Shown piece by piece: positions 14,001-29,000 of a stretch of 64,000 bases of DNA (position 1 is the first letter of the stretch; the number at the start of each line of letters is the position of its first letter). Under the pieces are notes generated by a model that saw only the letters and a list, made by a program, of their open reading frames with translations, was not told the DNA's origin and ran no database searches. The DNA comes from Onchocerca volvulus (taxonomy: Eukaryota; Nematoda; Chromadorea; Rhabditida; Onchocercidae): the NCBI GenBank assembly GCA_000499405.2, contig HG738137.1, positions 17,816,581 to 17,880,580 of the forward strand, given 5' to 3'. A program made the position numbers and the translations under genes.

Positions 14001-17000
14001 CAATCGATATCCAGAAGCCTCGAGAGGAAAATGACATCTCAAAACAAAGGTTGGTAACAATAAATTGTGAACTAAATTTTTGCCAGAAATGAGTTTGTAA
14101 ACTGTTTATTTCAAATTGTTAATTTCAAAAAGATTGCAATGGAAATTAATTTTGAATTATCATTAATGAGATTGTTTAAAAAGTTATTAAACAGACTATA
14201 TAATTGGTTTGATATGATTAGAAAATATATAGAACGAAATTTATGCTTGAATTTTTACAATTGTATGAATAAATAAACTGATTTTAAATTAAATCTAAAA
14301 AAAATCTGTCATGAATTTGTCATGATTTTCCTTGTCACACAGGAAAATTATTTTAACTTTGATTAAGAAAAAAGAAAATAATAATATAGGTGAAAATTAC
14401 TAGTTTTAACGCATCAATTGATTATTGAAAAAAAAAAAAACATGAATTTGAATATATTTAGATATGAATGACAGAAATTGAAAGTTTTTTTCGGAAAATT
14501 AGAAACAAAAATTAATTTCAGTGACTTGCGAATACATCCATCAACGTACAATATTGGAAAGGTAAGGAAGAATAATTTTTCTTTGTCAGCTGTAAACAAG
14601 CTATTTCTTGAAATCGAAATATTCCTTTTTTTTCCTTTTTTTTTCCTTTTCATTCCAATCGTCTTTTATTGCATTCAAAATAAGAATTAATAGTCATCAA
14701 AAAGGACTGCTATTCTAAATTTAACAGCAAGTAAGGCTTTGTATATAATTTAATTTGCAGAATAATATCTATTGGATAATTGTTGTTTAATAACTGAAAA
14801 AATCTGATTTTTCAGGAAGAAAGAGCAAGAAGTGAAGATGTATGCGAAAAGTTGAAAAGGCAAAAAGAAAAGTTCGTTTTTAAAAAATTTCGAAGAATTA
14901 CTGCCAAGTATTAAAAGACATTTTATAAACTTTGATATTTTAATAAGGTTCAAAAGTCATGATTAAAAGATAAGCTGTTATAGAGCCGAAAACGAACTGA
15001 TCGAAAAAGAAAGAAAAGTGAATGATTTGGAACAGATAATAAGTGACTTGGAATTGAAACTGAACGAGCATAAACAATCCTCGGATGTTACTCAAGCCAG
15101 GTTTATTTGAAGATTACCATGAATTTAATTTTAAAATTCGAAAAAATTAGGTATAAAAGAAAAGTTAAAGAAATGTAATTTGTTGAAAAAATTTTTTTTG
15201 CTGTATTTTTATTATTTCTTACCAATACGAAATCGTAAATGCATTTTAAATTAAAATAAAATGTAATTGTCATAAAATGAGGGAAAAAAAGAATTAGTTT
15301 TAACAATTCTGTTTTCTTCTTAAAAATCAATGTCTTTTTCTTTCTTTTTCACAAAAATGCTGTAAGCATGGAAAATTTGAAACAGATTTTGAACATTTAG
15401 CTGTATTAAGCATTCATATTTCACGTGTTAATTTATTAAGAAAAGAAATATGCAACTAAAGTCAATTCAAAGTTAACTTACGGTAATTTTAAGTAATTTC
15501 AGAGTCAAAGATTTGGAGATAATGTTGGATGACGAAAGAAATAAAGCACAATCATTAGCAAACCTCAACGCGGAATTAAATACAAAAATTGAAAACTTTT
15601 CACTTGCTCAACAATCTGACATTGTACTTAGATTTGTTATATTTTTAAATCGGGAAGTAAAAACTTTAAGTATGATTTATTGCTTGAAATGTTTGAAATA
15701 TTTCGTTCCCTTTAAAAAAAACTGAACTTTAATGACTACTCAGTCTAAAAACTTGAGATTTATATGTAAAAAATCTGAAATGCAAGATCAAAAACAATGG
15801 AGACAATAATTAATTACTATAAAAAGTAGTAAAATTTATTAATTGATTTGATCACGAAGTTTAATTTTGAGGAAAATGATAGATTGAAACTGTCAAGAGA
15901 GGAATTGGATAAAAAAAATTATGAAATTGATAATTTGAATATGCAAATCAATGACTTGAAATGGAGCCTTGGAGAACATAAACAATGGTTAAAGGATGCA
16001 AATGATAGGTGGATTATTTAAAAAATTTTTTTTACTAGCCAATTTTGGCAGAATCATAAGTCTGGCAAAAGGACAAATGCAGAAATTTAAGTAATTGAGG
16101 GATTTTTCTTAGCGTTCCTTATCTTTTTAAATTAAAAAAAGATAACAATCAAAATCTAGACAATGTTTAATTTGAAATTGTTTTACAAATCACAGCTCAC
16201 ATTTTTAACTTTTAACTCATTTTAATATTCATAAATGCTATAAATGTTTTGTAATGCTTACTAAATTTCATTTTGTTACAGAGCAAATCATTTTGAAAAT
16301 ATGTGTAAAGAAAAAGACTATATTATCGATGATTTAACAAATCGGCTTCATGGAGCAGAACGACGTATTGTTGAGATTCCGATCCCTAAAAATACTGAGT
16401 GAGTTTCAAAAATTTAGACAATGAATTTCAATAAAGTTTGAGATTTTTCAGAAACAACCAGCATATTTTTTTTCCATTATCTCTTCTTTTCAAAATTCAA
16501 TTTTTAAACAATGTACCCGTTTATGATTTTTTCACTTGCTATCGAAATTTATTTGGTTTTGCTTTAAAACTCTATAATAAAAACCGAACCAATTTGAAAA
16601 ATAAAGTTTGAAAAAGAAGAAATAAGAGTTATTGTTGGGATTAAATTTGAAGTTCAAGTTGAAGTTTGCACAAATATTTTGTAAATTTTTGATAGTCATT
16701 TAATAGATTTGATAAAATTGATAAAATTAATAGAAAAAATTTCAGAAATTTGAATTCTTTGATCGATGATTTGCGAAATCAAATTGACAAAAAAAATAAT
16801 TACATTGATCAGTTGGAGAAAACTAAAAATGAGGCACAATGGCATCTTGGCGAACATCAACATTGGCTACAAGATGCTAATAATCGGTGATGATTAAATT
16901 TTAAAATTAATAAGCCAGTTTATTCTTTAATTCGTTATGCTGATTGAAAAAGACTTCTACAAACGGATTCAATTGGACAAAGTTATTACTTATTGAAGAG

Positions 17001-20000
17001 ATTGTTAGAAAAAACAAAAGAAGAATCTTAATTTGACTCTAAAATGCATTTTCCAATGAAATTTAAAACTTCCAATTAACAAGAAGAATATTGCAGGATC
17101 GATGTTCTAGAGAATGAAAAATCGGAAGTATGGAGGAAAGTTCGCGAGTTGGAAGAAAGGCTTCATCAAGTTGAACCTGTTGCTGCAGCTGTTGATTATA
17201 AGTATGTTGCTGAGTTAAAAATATCCTTTCAAACAAATTTAAATAGAATATTTATCGTAAATATAGGAATTTTTCAACATTTATTTAATCATTTTCTAGC
17301 TTATGCCAAGCAAATATCAGAAATTTTTTATTTATTGATCATTTTCTAACTTATATGTTTAGTAAATTCTAATTTACCAGATTGTAACTTGTATCAGGTA
17401 TTTTCATCCATAAAAAGCATTTATGATTAATAAATTTTATAACTTTTTTAAGGCTTAAAATTTTTAGTCAAACAAAAGCAAAAATGGAAGAATTGCAACA
17501 AACTATGAAGAATAAAAATCGTGAATATGAAAAATTAAATGAACAAAAAAATGAGATGGATGTTAATCTCGGAGAACATAAAGTATGGCTAGAAGATGCT
17601 AAAAAGCGGTTCGTCTTTTTTTTTCTTTTTTTTTTTGCTTGAGCCACTAATTCAATAAATTAATTGAATATAAATTAGAAATACATGAAGTGAAAATATA
17701 AAAATTTTACAACAATCTACGATTTTTTTTTACATTCTCGATCTGTTATTTCATGATAAATTTACAAATTTATTCTAAAATGAGGATCAAGTTTTCAGTT
17801 CGAGTTAAGAAACATATTATTATTTTCTCTCTTCGCTTTCTTAGTAATTTTATAAGCTAAAATTAAAATATTCATTTTTCTATGAAAAGGAATAACTTTT
17901 TGTTTAAAACGACTTTTTAAAAATCAAATATGCTTCTTGATTCTATTCAAAAATACATTTGAAAGGGAAATGTTAATTTCTGTTATGTAGTTTTTGTTTC
18001 GGAACATTTAGCAGAATTAAAAGTATATTTGCAATTTATTTTATTGATTATTAAATTTAAGATATTATTTAGTCAGTTAATTTTAACTTTTAAGACCATT
18101 TATGCTTCTGATTTATTTACTAAAGAAGAATATCTACTAAGCAGATTACTCAATGTTGATTATTTGTAATTTATAGCTTATAATTTGTTTTATCGATTTT
18201 TAATAAATTCAAATAGAGATTATATGTAGATGAGAGCACATATGATCTATTACTCGAAACATTTATATGATAAAATCGATGAAATATAATCTTATTATAA
18301 TTCATTTTCAAGGATTAAATATTTGGAAGATGAGGGAACTGAAAATGATCACTTCATCTTAGATATAAACAAAGAGTTGGGAGAATTGAAAGAAGTGCGG
18401 ATCGATGCATTCCAACAAGTAAAAATTTTATGATCTGACTTGACTGTTTTAATTTTTTACCAAATAGTTTTTTTTTCACATAATTGACATTTTTAATATC
18501 TTTGGAAGTTAATTAATTATTTTGCAATTAACAGTTACATGAAAAAATCGACGATTTGGAATTCTGTTTGAGCAAAAAAATAAACGAATCTGAATTTGGC
18601 AATGATAATCTTGAATATAAGTAAGTTTTTAAATGATTTTCTCTGTTCATATAATCATCTAACAAGATGTATTTAACTTTGATCGAAAATAAAATTCTCT
18701 CTAAAACTTGACGAACTTTAGAAAATGAAAGTTGTTTTCGCGAATGTATTATTTAACTGAACTCTCATTGTACTTAGACTTTTTTGATTCCTTTACAAAT
18801 TGTTTGTTTGTTATAAGATATGAGCTCATCTTTTTTTTTTTCTATTTTTATTTTTAAATCTTTCCAGTACTTGTCTCATCTTGACTCCAGTATAGTCTTC
18901 TCAGTAGTTATCCTTAATTAGGACGTAAAGTTATTATCTTCCAAATTAAGGGAGTTAACTTTACCTTTCATTGCTAAAATCTTCGTCACAAAAAGGTATC
19001 GAATTTATTAGCTAATACATAAATGATAATATTCATTCGCCGAAGCTGATAAATATATCTTGGAGAACATTCAGTTCAAAAAATTTTGTTTTTTATGTTA
19101 TAATCAAGAATTTCTATTGTCAAGAAATTTTTAAAAAACTGATTTCAAAAAAAAAAAAAAAAAGTGACACCACAACAGTAATTGAAATTGTAGTAGATTC
19201 CGGATATTGATGTTAAAATTTCGTCCTTTCGCTCAAATAGTTTTTTATTTTAAATTCGGTTTGAGTTAATCATGCTAACTCCATTTAAACACTATTGTCT
19301 GATAAACAAGTATCTGAGTAAATACAAAACTACTTTCGGATTTCTCTACTTCGAATATATTTCTTATTCATTTTCATTAATAATTAATCTTTTAACTTTT
19401 TTTAGTTCTCAAGTTGGAAAATTATTAAGCACAGAAATATCACGGTGTTTCTCGTTTCTGGAATTTTTTGATGTCATTGAGTTTGCAGGCAATTGAAACG
19501 ATCCGTGAAAGATTTGGGAAGAAATATTTCTGATGAGAACATTGATTTAAATAATCTAAGTAAATTGAAAAATAATGGTGAATGCAATTTTGAAGAACAA
19601 TGGTTACAGGATCTAAAAAATAGGTAACTCTTGAAGAAATTACTAATTCATGAAATGAGATAATGCGAATTTGGCTAAACTCACTTGCTCTTGATTTTTA
19701 TCTATTAAATTATTTAATTGATCTGTTAACAAGTTAGTAAGTTAATTTCTGCAAGTGTTTGCGACAAATTAATAAGTTAAGAAGTATCAAACTTAAATCA
19801 AACAATTAAAGATGTAAATGTCAGAATTGAGTGTTGGACTATTAGTGTCAAGAATCAGTTATTCGAAAATTTTATATTGAATTCATAATTGTTAATTAAT
19901 TTTTACATTTATACAGAATCACAGAATTGGAAAGTGCTATACAAAGGCTTACAAATGAAAAGAATGCAGCAATAAGCAAACTTAATGAAATTGAACAACT

Positions 20001-23000
20001 TGAAGTATTATTTCATAATTCTGCTTAAATTCGTTTCATCTCACAATGTACAAAATGATTTAATATTTAGCATAAATTTGAATGGAAAGAAATAACTCAG
20101 ATATATTTTCTAGACTAATATGGAAGAAATCAACAAACGAATGTTGGAGAAAGATCAATTAATAGTACAGTTAGAAAAAAAAGTCAATGATAAGCAAAAT
20201 GAACTTAAGTTGGTTTTAATCAAAATTTTGTTTTATTGTTTTGTAACACTCGAAAGTAATTACTTAGGCTACTGATTGTGAAATTAAATATTTCAGTTCC
20301 TTTGGATGGAGAATAGAGGAATTATTGCGTGAATTGAATGAGGCAAATAAGAATTTAAAAAATTGCGAACAACAAAAGAACGATACTGAGTGGAGTCTTG
20401 GAGAACATCGTCAGTGGCTTACGGACGCCAAAAATAAGTTAGATTATTGAAATTTCTGATATCATTTGACGAGACAATTACTTTTTGAGTCTTTAAATCA
20501 CATAATTGTAAGCAAAAATTAAAATAAAATCTGCAGAAAAATAATTAGTAATCGATGAAACTTTAATTCAACTTTTTAATTTTCGATCTTTAATTTCATT
20601 TTGATTCATTTGCAATCAAGTGGTAAATAATTCACCAAACTTCCTCCATTTGAAATCTATCAATTTTTCGTCTTCATAAAAATTGAAAAGGATGATGGAA
20701 GAAAAACGAAAGATAAAGTCTGAGAGAAGCATTTATTTGCTACTATCCTAGTATAGCCGAATGATTTGCAGGATTGACGAAATTGAAAATAAGCTTGAGA
20801 AAATTAGCGGAGAAAATAATAAATTGCGAGAAGAAATTGAAGAATTGAACAGGTATTTCCTGAAATTTGTTATATTTTAGAAATTATTTTGCTTCAAAAT
20901 TTAGCGAGATTCAGAGCAATTGAGTTAGTTAATTCTAAAATGTTCTCTTTAATATCTGGTCCATATTATGTAAAGATGACAGAATATATAACTTTAGACT
21001 ATTTTGTTTGCATGAAATATTCTTTAATTTTTCGGAAATTTTGATTAATTTCAAACATTTTTCTTTTCTTAATAAGATAAGCAAAAATAGTTAAATTAAG
21101 TTGAGCACAAAATTTTTTGCTGCTCATTGATTTGCAATAATTAACATTGTAATTATTATCGTCAAATTTAGAGCTTCTGTAGAAGCTACTGAAGGCTTGC
21201 AAAAAGAAATTAATGACAAAAATGAACAACTCAATTGCATTACAAAGCAAAAAAATGATGCCGAATGGAGTTTTGGTGAACATCGGCAATGGTTAAAGGA
21301 TGCCAATAACAGGTTGATTATCATTTATCACTTGCCAATTAAAGGTTGATTATCAGACAGCGTCATGATATAAATTTTGAAGGAATTCTTTTGATTAGGG
21401 AATAATTGAATTGTCATCAAATTTTTAGATTGATGTAAATTTTCAAATGATGATCAATCATTTTGGCAATTTAATACTAACGGAAATTGAATATTAAATT
21501 CTAAAATATAAATGATAAAAAAACTGCAATAGTTTGCTGATTTAATATTTAACAAGTTTATTCAGTTTTTAATGCTTCCAATGAAGAGCTTCAGAGTTTT
21601 GAGGGTCGGATTTCTTGTCTAAGACCTATGTATGCAGAAGAAGACAGAATAAATCGTCCAAACCATTTTTCGCGCCTCATTTTCTATTGATTTTTGATTA
21701 ATTTTAACTAAATGATTTTTTCGACTAATTATTTACTCAAAATTCAAAATTAATGAAATACTTTATAGTAATAAAATAAATTTAATTAAACAATCATTTC
21801 TGGAAAAAATTAATGCAGTCAGAATAGTCATTCGAATTTCTGTAGTTGCTTGGACAAAAAATGGTAATTAATAAATTTTTCAAATTAATTCTGACAGATG
21901 AAGTAAATTTTTAGAATCAGCGAGTTGGAATCCGCTCTGACTGAAAAGAATCGTTTCATCGAAGAGATGCAAAAGTACAACGAAGAGCATTCTGCTTCAG
22001 TGCGATCTCTTAACTTTAATATTTTGATTTTCATTTTCTGATTTTCGAAATTTATAAACAAAGCTTGAAATTATAACGTTACAACGTTCTAAATTTCTCC
22101 TTCGATGCCATATATTTTAAAACCTAAATTTTTATTCAGATAATTGGCTGCAAGTTAATTTAAACTTATCAGGTTTTGTCTTCTCTAATTACTGATTCTA
22201 TTTAAATTCTGATTAATGTTTGGATTGTTTATAATTCTTCAGGGAGAATTGATAGCTTTGCAAGAGAAACTTCAGGCTGCTGAGAAAGCACTTGATGAAG
22301 CTCCGAAACAAGAAAAAATGAAGTAAATTATTTTATCATTCTCATTTTCAAGAATTTTTTCTCATTGCTGATAGAGATATATATGAGAATAAACTTGAAT
22401 TATATTGAGACTATTTCCAATATAATTACCAATTAATGGTATAAATAAAATGTTTTTGCTTTAAGTGAACTTAGCTCATTGGTTGATCATCTACAAAATG
22501 AATTAAGCAACAAAAACGAGTGCATCAAGAATTTGGAGAAGCAATGTAACGATGCTGAGTGGAGTCTGGGCGAACATCGCCAATGGATTCATGATTCCAG
22601 CAATAGGTAATATATTTTTTTTAATATTTTAATTGAATTTTTTTTCATTGCAGTAAGCCTAGATTCATTTAATTCATTTGCATTTAGCCTTTTTCCGATT
22701 AATTAATCTAATCTTTTATCTGATGATAAGTTGATTGTATTTTTTGTGTCGGATAGATGTCATAACATTCTCGCTAATCTGAATATCATTGATATTTACT
22801 TTTTAGTGATAATATTTGATATAATATTTGATTCACTCGGACCCTCCGGGAAAATATCTTATTCTGTTTTAATACTAACCGTCTCTATTGCTAGCTACTT
22901 CAAGATTTCACAATAACTCATAGAAGAGAAATCAGATTTTATGAAATTACAAGCAAACTTATGTTACTGCATGATAATATCAACAATTAGTAGCTATAAT

Positions 23001-26000
23001 GAGATGCAGAAATTTGCTTGTTTTACATGAGCAAAATAGATATTTATAATGAACAAAATGATTTTAAAGCAATTTAGGTAGAAATAATTCTTCAACATTT
23101 ATCTTGATTTCATTATTGCACTAGCTTTATAAATATCTTTCTTATCAAATTCTTTTATTAGTATTTTCTTTCTGTCAAGCTATTTTATTATTACCGTTCG
23201 GTTTTGACTTATTTTTACTTTAATTTGAATTCTTCAAATTCTTTACGTAGTTGAATAATTTTTGTCATAAAAATTTCTGAATTTCTCGACGAATAATTAT
23301 GATAAAGACAAACAATTAATTCTTTTTATGCACTATAAAACAGAGAATTATCTGCAAATATTACTAATAAAACTATTAGTTTGTTCTTCTTCGTTGTACA
23401 ATCGAAAGACTACTTCTAATCTTCTTTGAGAAAGAGAGAGAGAGAGTGTGAAATCTTCTATTACTCCTCGAATCTTTTTTGAAAATTTCTTTGAAAGTTC
23501 TGTTCGATCTAATTGCAGTTTATTTTTGTTCGAAGATAAACTAACTGTACGGATTGTTTTTTGATTGGTTCTGTTTCTTCTCTTGATAGAATTTCTGTTC
23601 GATCTGATAGTTCTGCTCCAAATGAATGATTCTAACTTTCTCTACTGTGAAAGTTTGTTTATTTATACCAATCCTTACACAATTTACAACATGTTAATTT
23701 AGAAAGTTTGTTTACTTCATGCACTATGACGCAACAGTAATTTATAAATGTTAACATAGCACAAAGACCAAAAGCTAGATCAAAAGCCAGAATATTTCTA
23801 TAATATAAAAATTCTTTGATTATTTCGTCAGATATCTGTAATTTATAAAATTATTTCGGTTTTTTCGGCAGTTTTATCCAGTTGATGAAAGTGCTTTTTC
23901 TCATGAATTTTTTATGTGTAATTAAACAGAAATATAATTCAGGATACAAGATCTGGAAGAGGAACTGCACAAAAACGGTGATTGTATCAAGCAATTGGAG
24001 AGAGAAATCGGAAATCAGAGTGCTGAGATTAGGTGGGTTATAATCATAAACATGGCATTTTTTAATTCTAACAGATGGAATTTTATTCAAACAATTCACT
24101 GAGTAAAAAAACTGTCAAATTTCTTTAAAAAATTCGGAATGAATTTAAAGATTTTGAATGGATTTCGGAATTCTTAAAATCACTTGAATTTGATAGTGTT
24201 AACATTTTATCAAATATTTTTTTGAAAAATTTCTGATTGGATTTAAAGATTTTAAATGAATTTAGGGATTCTAAGGGTCATTTTATATTTGACTTATTGA
24301 CATTTCAGTAATTATCTTGCAACAATTGATGCTTTAAATAACGAACTTACTGGCAAAAATGTATGCATCGGAGATTTTGAGAAGGCGAAAAACAACGCTG
24401 AATGGAGTTTAGGAGAACATCGACAATGGCTTCAGAATGCCAATAATAGGTTTTAGTCTTAATTTCAGTAAAAAAAAATCGAAAACAAAACTTTCCGACT
24501 TTTTTCACTGCAATTGTTTAAATTTTCGTTGAAAATGATTGTAAAATTTCTTTAAATAAGCCCAAAAATTCATAAAACTTGAACAAAATGACAATGAAAA
24601 TTTGATTATTAATAATTCCAAATTTTCATCCTATTTTGATATGTGAAATATTGTAAACAAAGAAATTAAATGTCAAAGAATGATGTTTAGTATCAACAAT
24701 TTTTTTCATATTTAAATAACTGAAAATGAAATTAGATTTCTTAAGAATCGATGAACTAGCTCATTCCATAGAAGATAAAGATCGAGAAATTGCTGAACTA
24801 CGCAAGGCTATTGAAGATTTCTCACACCTAACAACTGTTGATAAGGTTAAAAAATTTATGTAACTTTTCTTTTGTTGTCGTACTTGTTTAATTTTTAGCA
24901 TATATTAATGAAAAGCTTTGCTTACTTAATGTTCGCTCAAATCTGTTTCAAAACTTTTCTTGTAATAATTATGCTGCAGCTAAAATTTTGAAATTATTTT
25001 AGGAATCATTGGAAAATCTTAAATCGAAATTACATGAAACTGAAGAGGCGTTGGCGAAAGCACCCAAACCAGATGAAATAAGGTAAATTTCACGTAGTTA
25101 ACATAAATTGTGGTCTATTAACATTGATCTATTTCTAAAATTCCCTATAATCAACTTTTATTTCTGTTTAAGTTTAAAAGCTGAAGCATTTCAGATATGA
25201 TATCTCATTTGGTAAGCAATATAGAGAAATTATCTTTTGCTTCATTTAACTTAAATCTAGAAAGATTTTTTGACTTAAAGACAAATTAGATTTATTCCAC
25301 TAAGTTGTTTTTTCATTCTGTTATAATTCATTACTTCTTGATTGATAGATCTAAGCATTACTGACAGTGTGATAGAAATTAAAAAAAAAAAAAGAAATTA
25401 ATTAATAAAAAGATCTTTTAGTTAAGAAAAAGTTATTTAGTGCTTTGAAATCAACGATAGAGCAGCTTCGGAATGATCTGGATAGTAAAAATGTTCACAT
25501 AAATGATTTGGAATGGAACTTTGGAGAACAGCGCCAGCGGCTTCAGGATGCTAATGAAAGGTTTCCTAGTTCTTATCCTTTCAACGATTTTCAAATCTGT
25601 CTTTGATTAATTAAAGCTTACTTCTCGATTTCGAAACTTAATGAAATTTCTCTTGCATGTGATGTTTCTTTCCGTTCTTTAGAATTGCTCAGCTTGAAAA
25701 ATCTTTAATAACAAAGGATGAGATAATCAAAGAGTTACGCAATGAAATAGATGAGTTATCGAAAAAGGTAGTTTTGGATCTCAAAGCAGCTCTTGAAGCT
25801 GTACAAATGCAAGTGCAACCAGAAAAAGCAGAAGTACGTTCTACCATTAAATTTAACTTTAATTGATCAAATTTCGTTCTTGCAAAAAATTTATTCAATT
25901 TAATTTTGTGAAGAATAAGTAGAGACGAAGAATTTTTTATCCAAATATGGATTGAAATTATATATTGTTGTTAGAACTGCTGCTATATCTTATTTTTGAA

Positions 26001-29000
26001 AACTTATCAATTTTTTCTTTTTTCTTTTTTTTTTTTTGAACATTAATGCATTGATATAATTTTTGTAATCAAATTTTCGGAATCCTTCAAGCAATTTCTC
26101 CTCTAATTTTTCAATTGAATAGGTATCAGTTGAACAGTTAATGTTTAAACTTCAAAATGCTGAACAAGCACTAGCTGAATATTCGAAATTGGATGATTCA
26201 GTGTTAGTTGTCATTAATTTTCTGCTTTGTTATTCAATACAAAATTAAGCATTAATTTGAAATTTTGAATGTAAAAGAATTGTGTTTGAAATTAGCGTAT
26301 TTTCGTCTTGTACAAATAGATGGATAAATTAATAGATTAAGAAGTGGCTCATTAGTCCAATTAATTGATCTGTAGAGAAAAATTATTAATAAAAATGTAA
26401 AAAAATATATAAAAATTCTTTACATACTAATTGCAAGCATATTTGGAGGGTTATCTTGAGAGTATACAAACATTTATTAAGAATTATAAATTCATCTATT
26501 TCTTTCTTCGTTATTTTTCAGCTCTCTGAAGACTGAAAATGAAAATTTGAAAGAACTTCTGAAAGAAAAAAATGAATATATTGACAATCTTGTGCAACAG
26601 AGGAACAATGCCGAATGGAGCCTCGGTGAACATCGACAGTGGCTTCAGGATTGCAATAAAAGGTAATTGTGCTTCTGAATCTTTTCTTTGAATTCTAAAA
26701 CAGAAGCTCAGTGGAGTTTTGATTCCCGCACTGGTTACGTAATTGTAAAGTCTCTTTTGATTGATTCAGTTTTTCACTAATAGTTTGATCTGTGATTTTT
26801 GATTAATTTTGCATGCATCAATTTAATGATTCCAATGATTTATTGAAGAGCAAATTGGTTAGATGATATTGTTATGATAAAGAACAACGAAATCGATGAA
26901 TTACGATGCGAAAATGATCGCCTTAAATTTGATTTAAATAAAGTATCACAACATGGCGATATCAAGTAGGTTTCAGTTAATGCCCAGCATTAGTTTTAAT
27001 TTTATTGCTCAATTTTTTTTTTTTTTTTTTTTTTTTTGGATTTGATTTAATAATGTCTCATCTGGAAATATTTAAGAAATTATATAAGATTTAGTCTGAA
27101 AATTTGGATTAAGAACTATTTCATTTGAGTTAATCTTTTACATTATCAGTTTAGCTAGCAACATATTCATTGCTATAAAACCTTATTATCTCATCAATAA
27201 TATTTCTATCGCTTCTTTTTTCATTGATCGATCAACAATTACAATTAGTTAATCCAATTTTAATTACTCGACCAATAAAGAAGGTAAAAACGAAATTAAA
27301 ATAGATGGAAAATGAAAATATTTTTGTTTGTGGTAAAAGATTCAAAATGATTAGAGACGAAAAATCAGTTTATTGTTTTTAGAAGTTTGAAATTGGATAT
27401 AATAGGCTTATATTAATTGTCTTTCTCTATTATAGTTATATTTTATAGCAATTTGATTGCTACAATTGAAAATTTACACAATGAAATTAGTAATAAGAAT
27501 AATGTCATCGACGAAATTATGAAACAACGAAATGAAGCAGAATGGAAACTCGGAGAGCATCGTCAATGGCTTGAAGATGCGAAAAATAGGTAACTTTCGA
27601 CGAATGAATGATGCCTAAGCCTTGAAATGAAAGATTTAGGATGCATTACAGATTAAAATTTAAAATTAGTCAATAAATTCCCTAATTACTTCTCAAATTA
27701 TAATTTAAATTGCAGAGCTGATCAATTGGCGGGGAAATTGATTGAAAAAGAACAATTTTTGAATTTGTTGCTGGAAAAATATCCAGAAATTATGAAAGAA
27801 GGGCAGAATAAAATTAACGTAGCACTGGTTAGATCGGAACCAGTAGAAAGTGATAAAAACAAGGTATCTTATATTTCTTTCATATAATTGATACAAGCTT
27901 ATAGGCATTATCATGAATTAAAAAATTAGTTATGAAGTAGATATAAATAATGTCGCGAAGGAAGTGGCTTCTTTAAATTTCGTAAAATCTTACAGCTATT
28001 TGAAAAAATATTTGAATTAGAAGAAAAGCTACTCGAAACGGAGATACCAGCAAAATCTTATGAAGAAAGCATGTTAAAAACGTTGGTTTTATTTATCAAT
28101 CATATGATTTTAAATTTTTTTAATTGGTAAATTTTAACTGAGGTTGCATTTAATAATTTTTTCATCTGTAGTTGATTAAAACCACTTTAAAATGGTTCAA
28201 AATATTGCATTTAATTGGTTTAAACTTTTTTCAAAATTGCAAATAAATTTTCTGCTGAAAATTCAGTATAGTTCAAATTGACGTTATCGTAGTCCTTTTT
28301 AAGCATGTTTGCAAATCTAATATTTCCATCTTTTCATAATTTCAATGAGCTCTTGAAAAGAATAGAATTTGAGAGATGCCAAAATAATCTCTCAGCAGGG
28401 CAGAAAGTAATTCAGCTTAAATCTGATTTGAATCACTTAGTTGAAGCTACGATCAATACGATGGAATGTTTTTGATCGTATCCTAACTTTTCGTGCTCAA
28501 TTAGTTTGTTAGTGTTTCTACTAAATTTAATGGAATAGGAAATAGGGAAGAACTTGAATTTTCATTCCAGTCAAAGTTTTAATTTATTTAACAATTAGTG
28601 AACATGAAGCAACAATAGCTAAATTGCGAGATGATCTGGATCAGAAGGACGATGATCTCGCTCGTGTTCACAAAGAACGATCTGATGCGGAATGGTTTCT
28701 TGGTGAAGAACGGCAACGTCTAAAAGATGCTAATCATCGGTAATAATTTCCACTATGTTTTTTTTTTTTTTTCGTATAATAATGAAGCAAACAAAATCAT
28801 TGCAAAAATTGAATTAACAAAATAGTAAAAAATACAATCGATTCGGTCTTAATTCGGTTCAAATTGAATAAGATCGCAAAAAAAAAAAAAAATTGAGCTA
28901 TCGGATTACTAAGACAACTAGGACTGATTAATTGAGGAAGGAAAGAGGAATTTTGTTGTTGTTTTAGACTGATTTAATTCAAATTTCAATATGATTCCTT

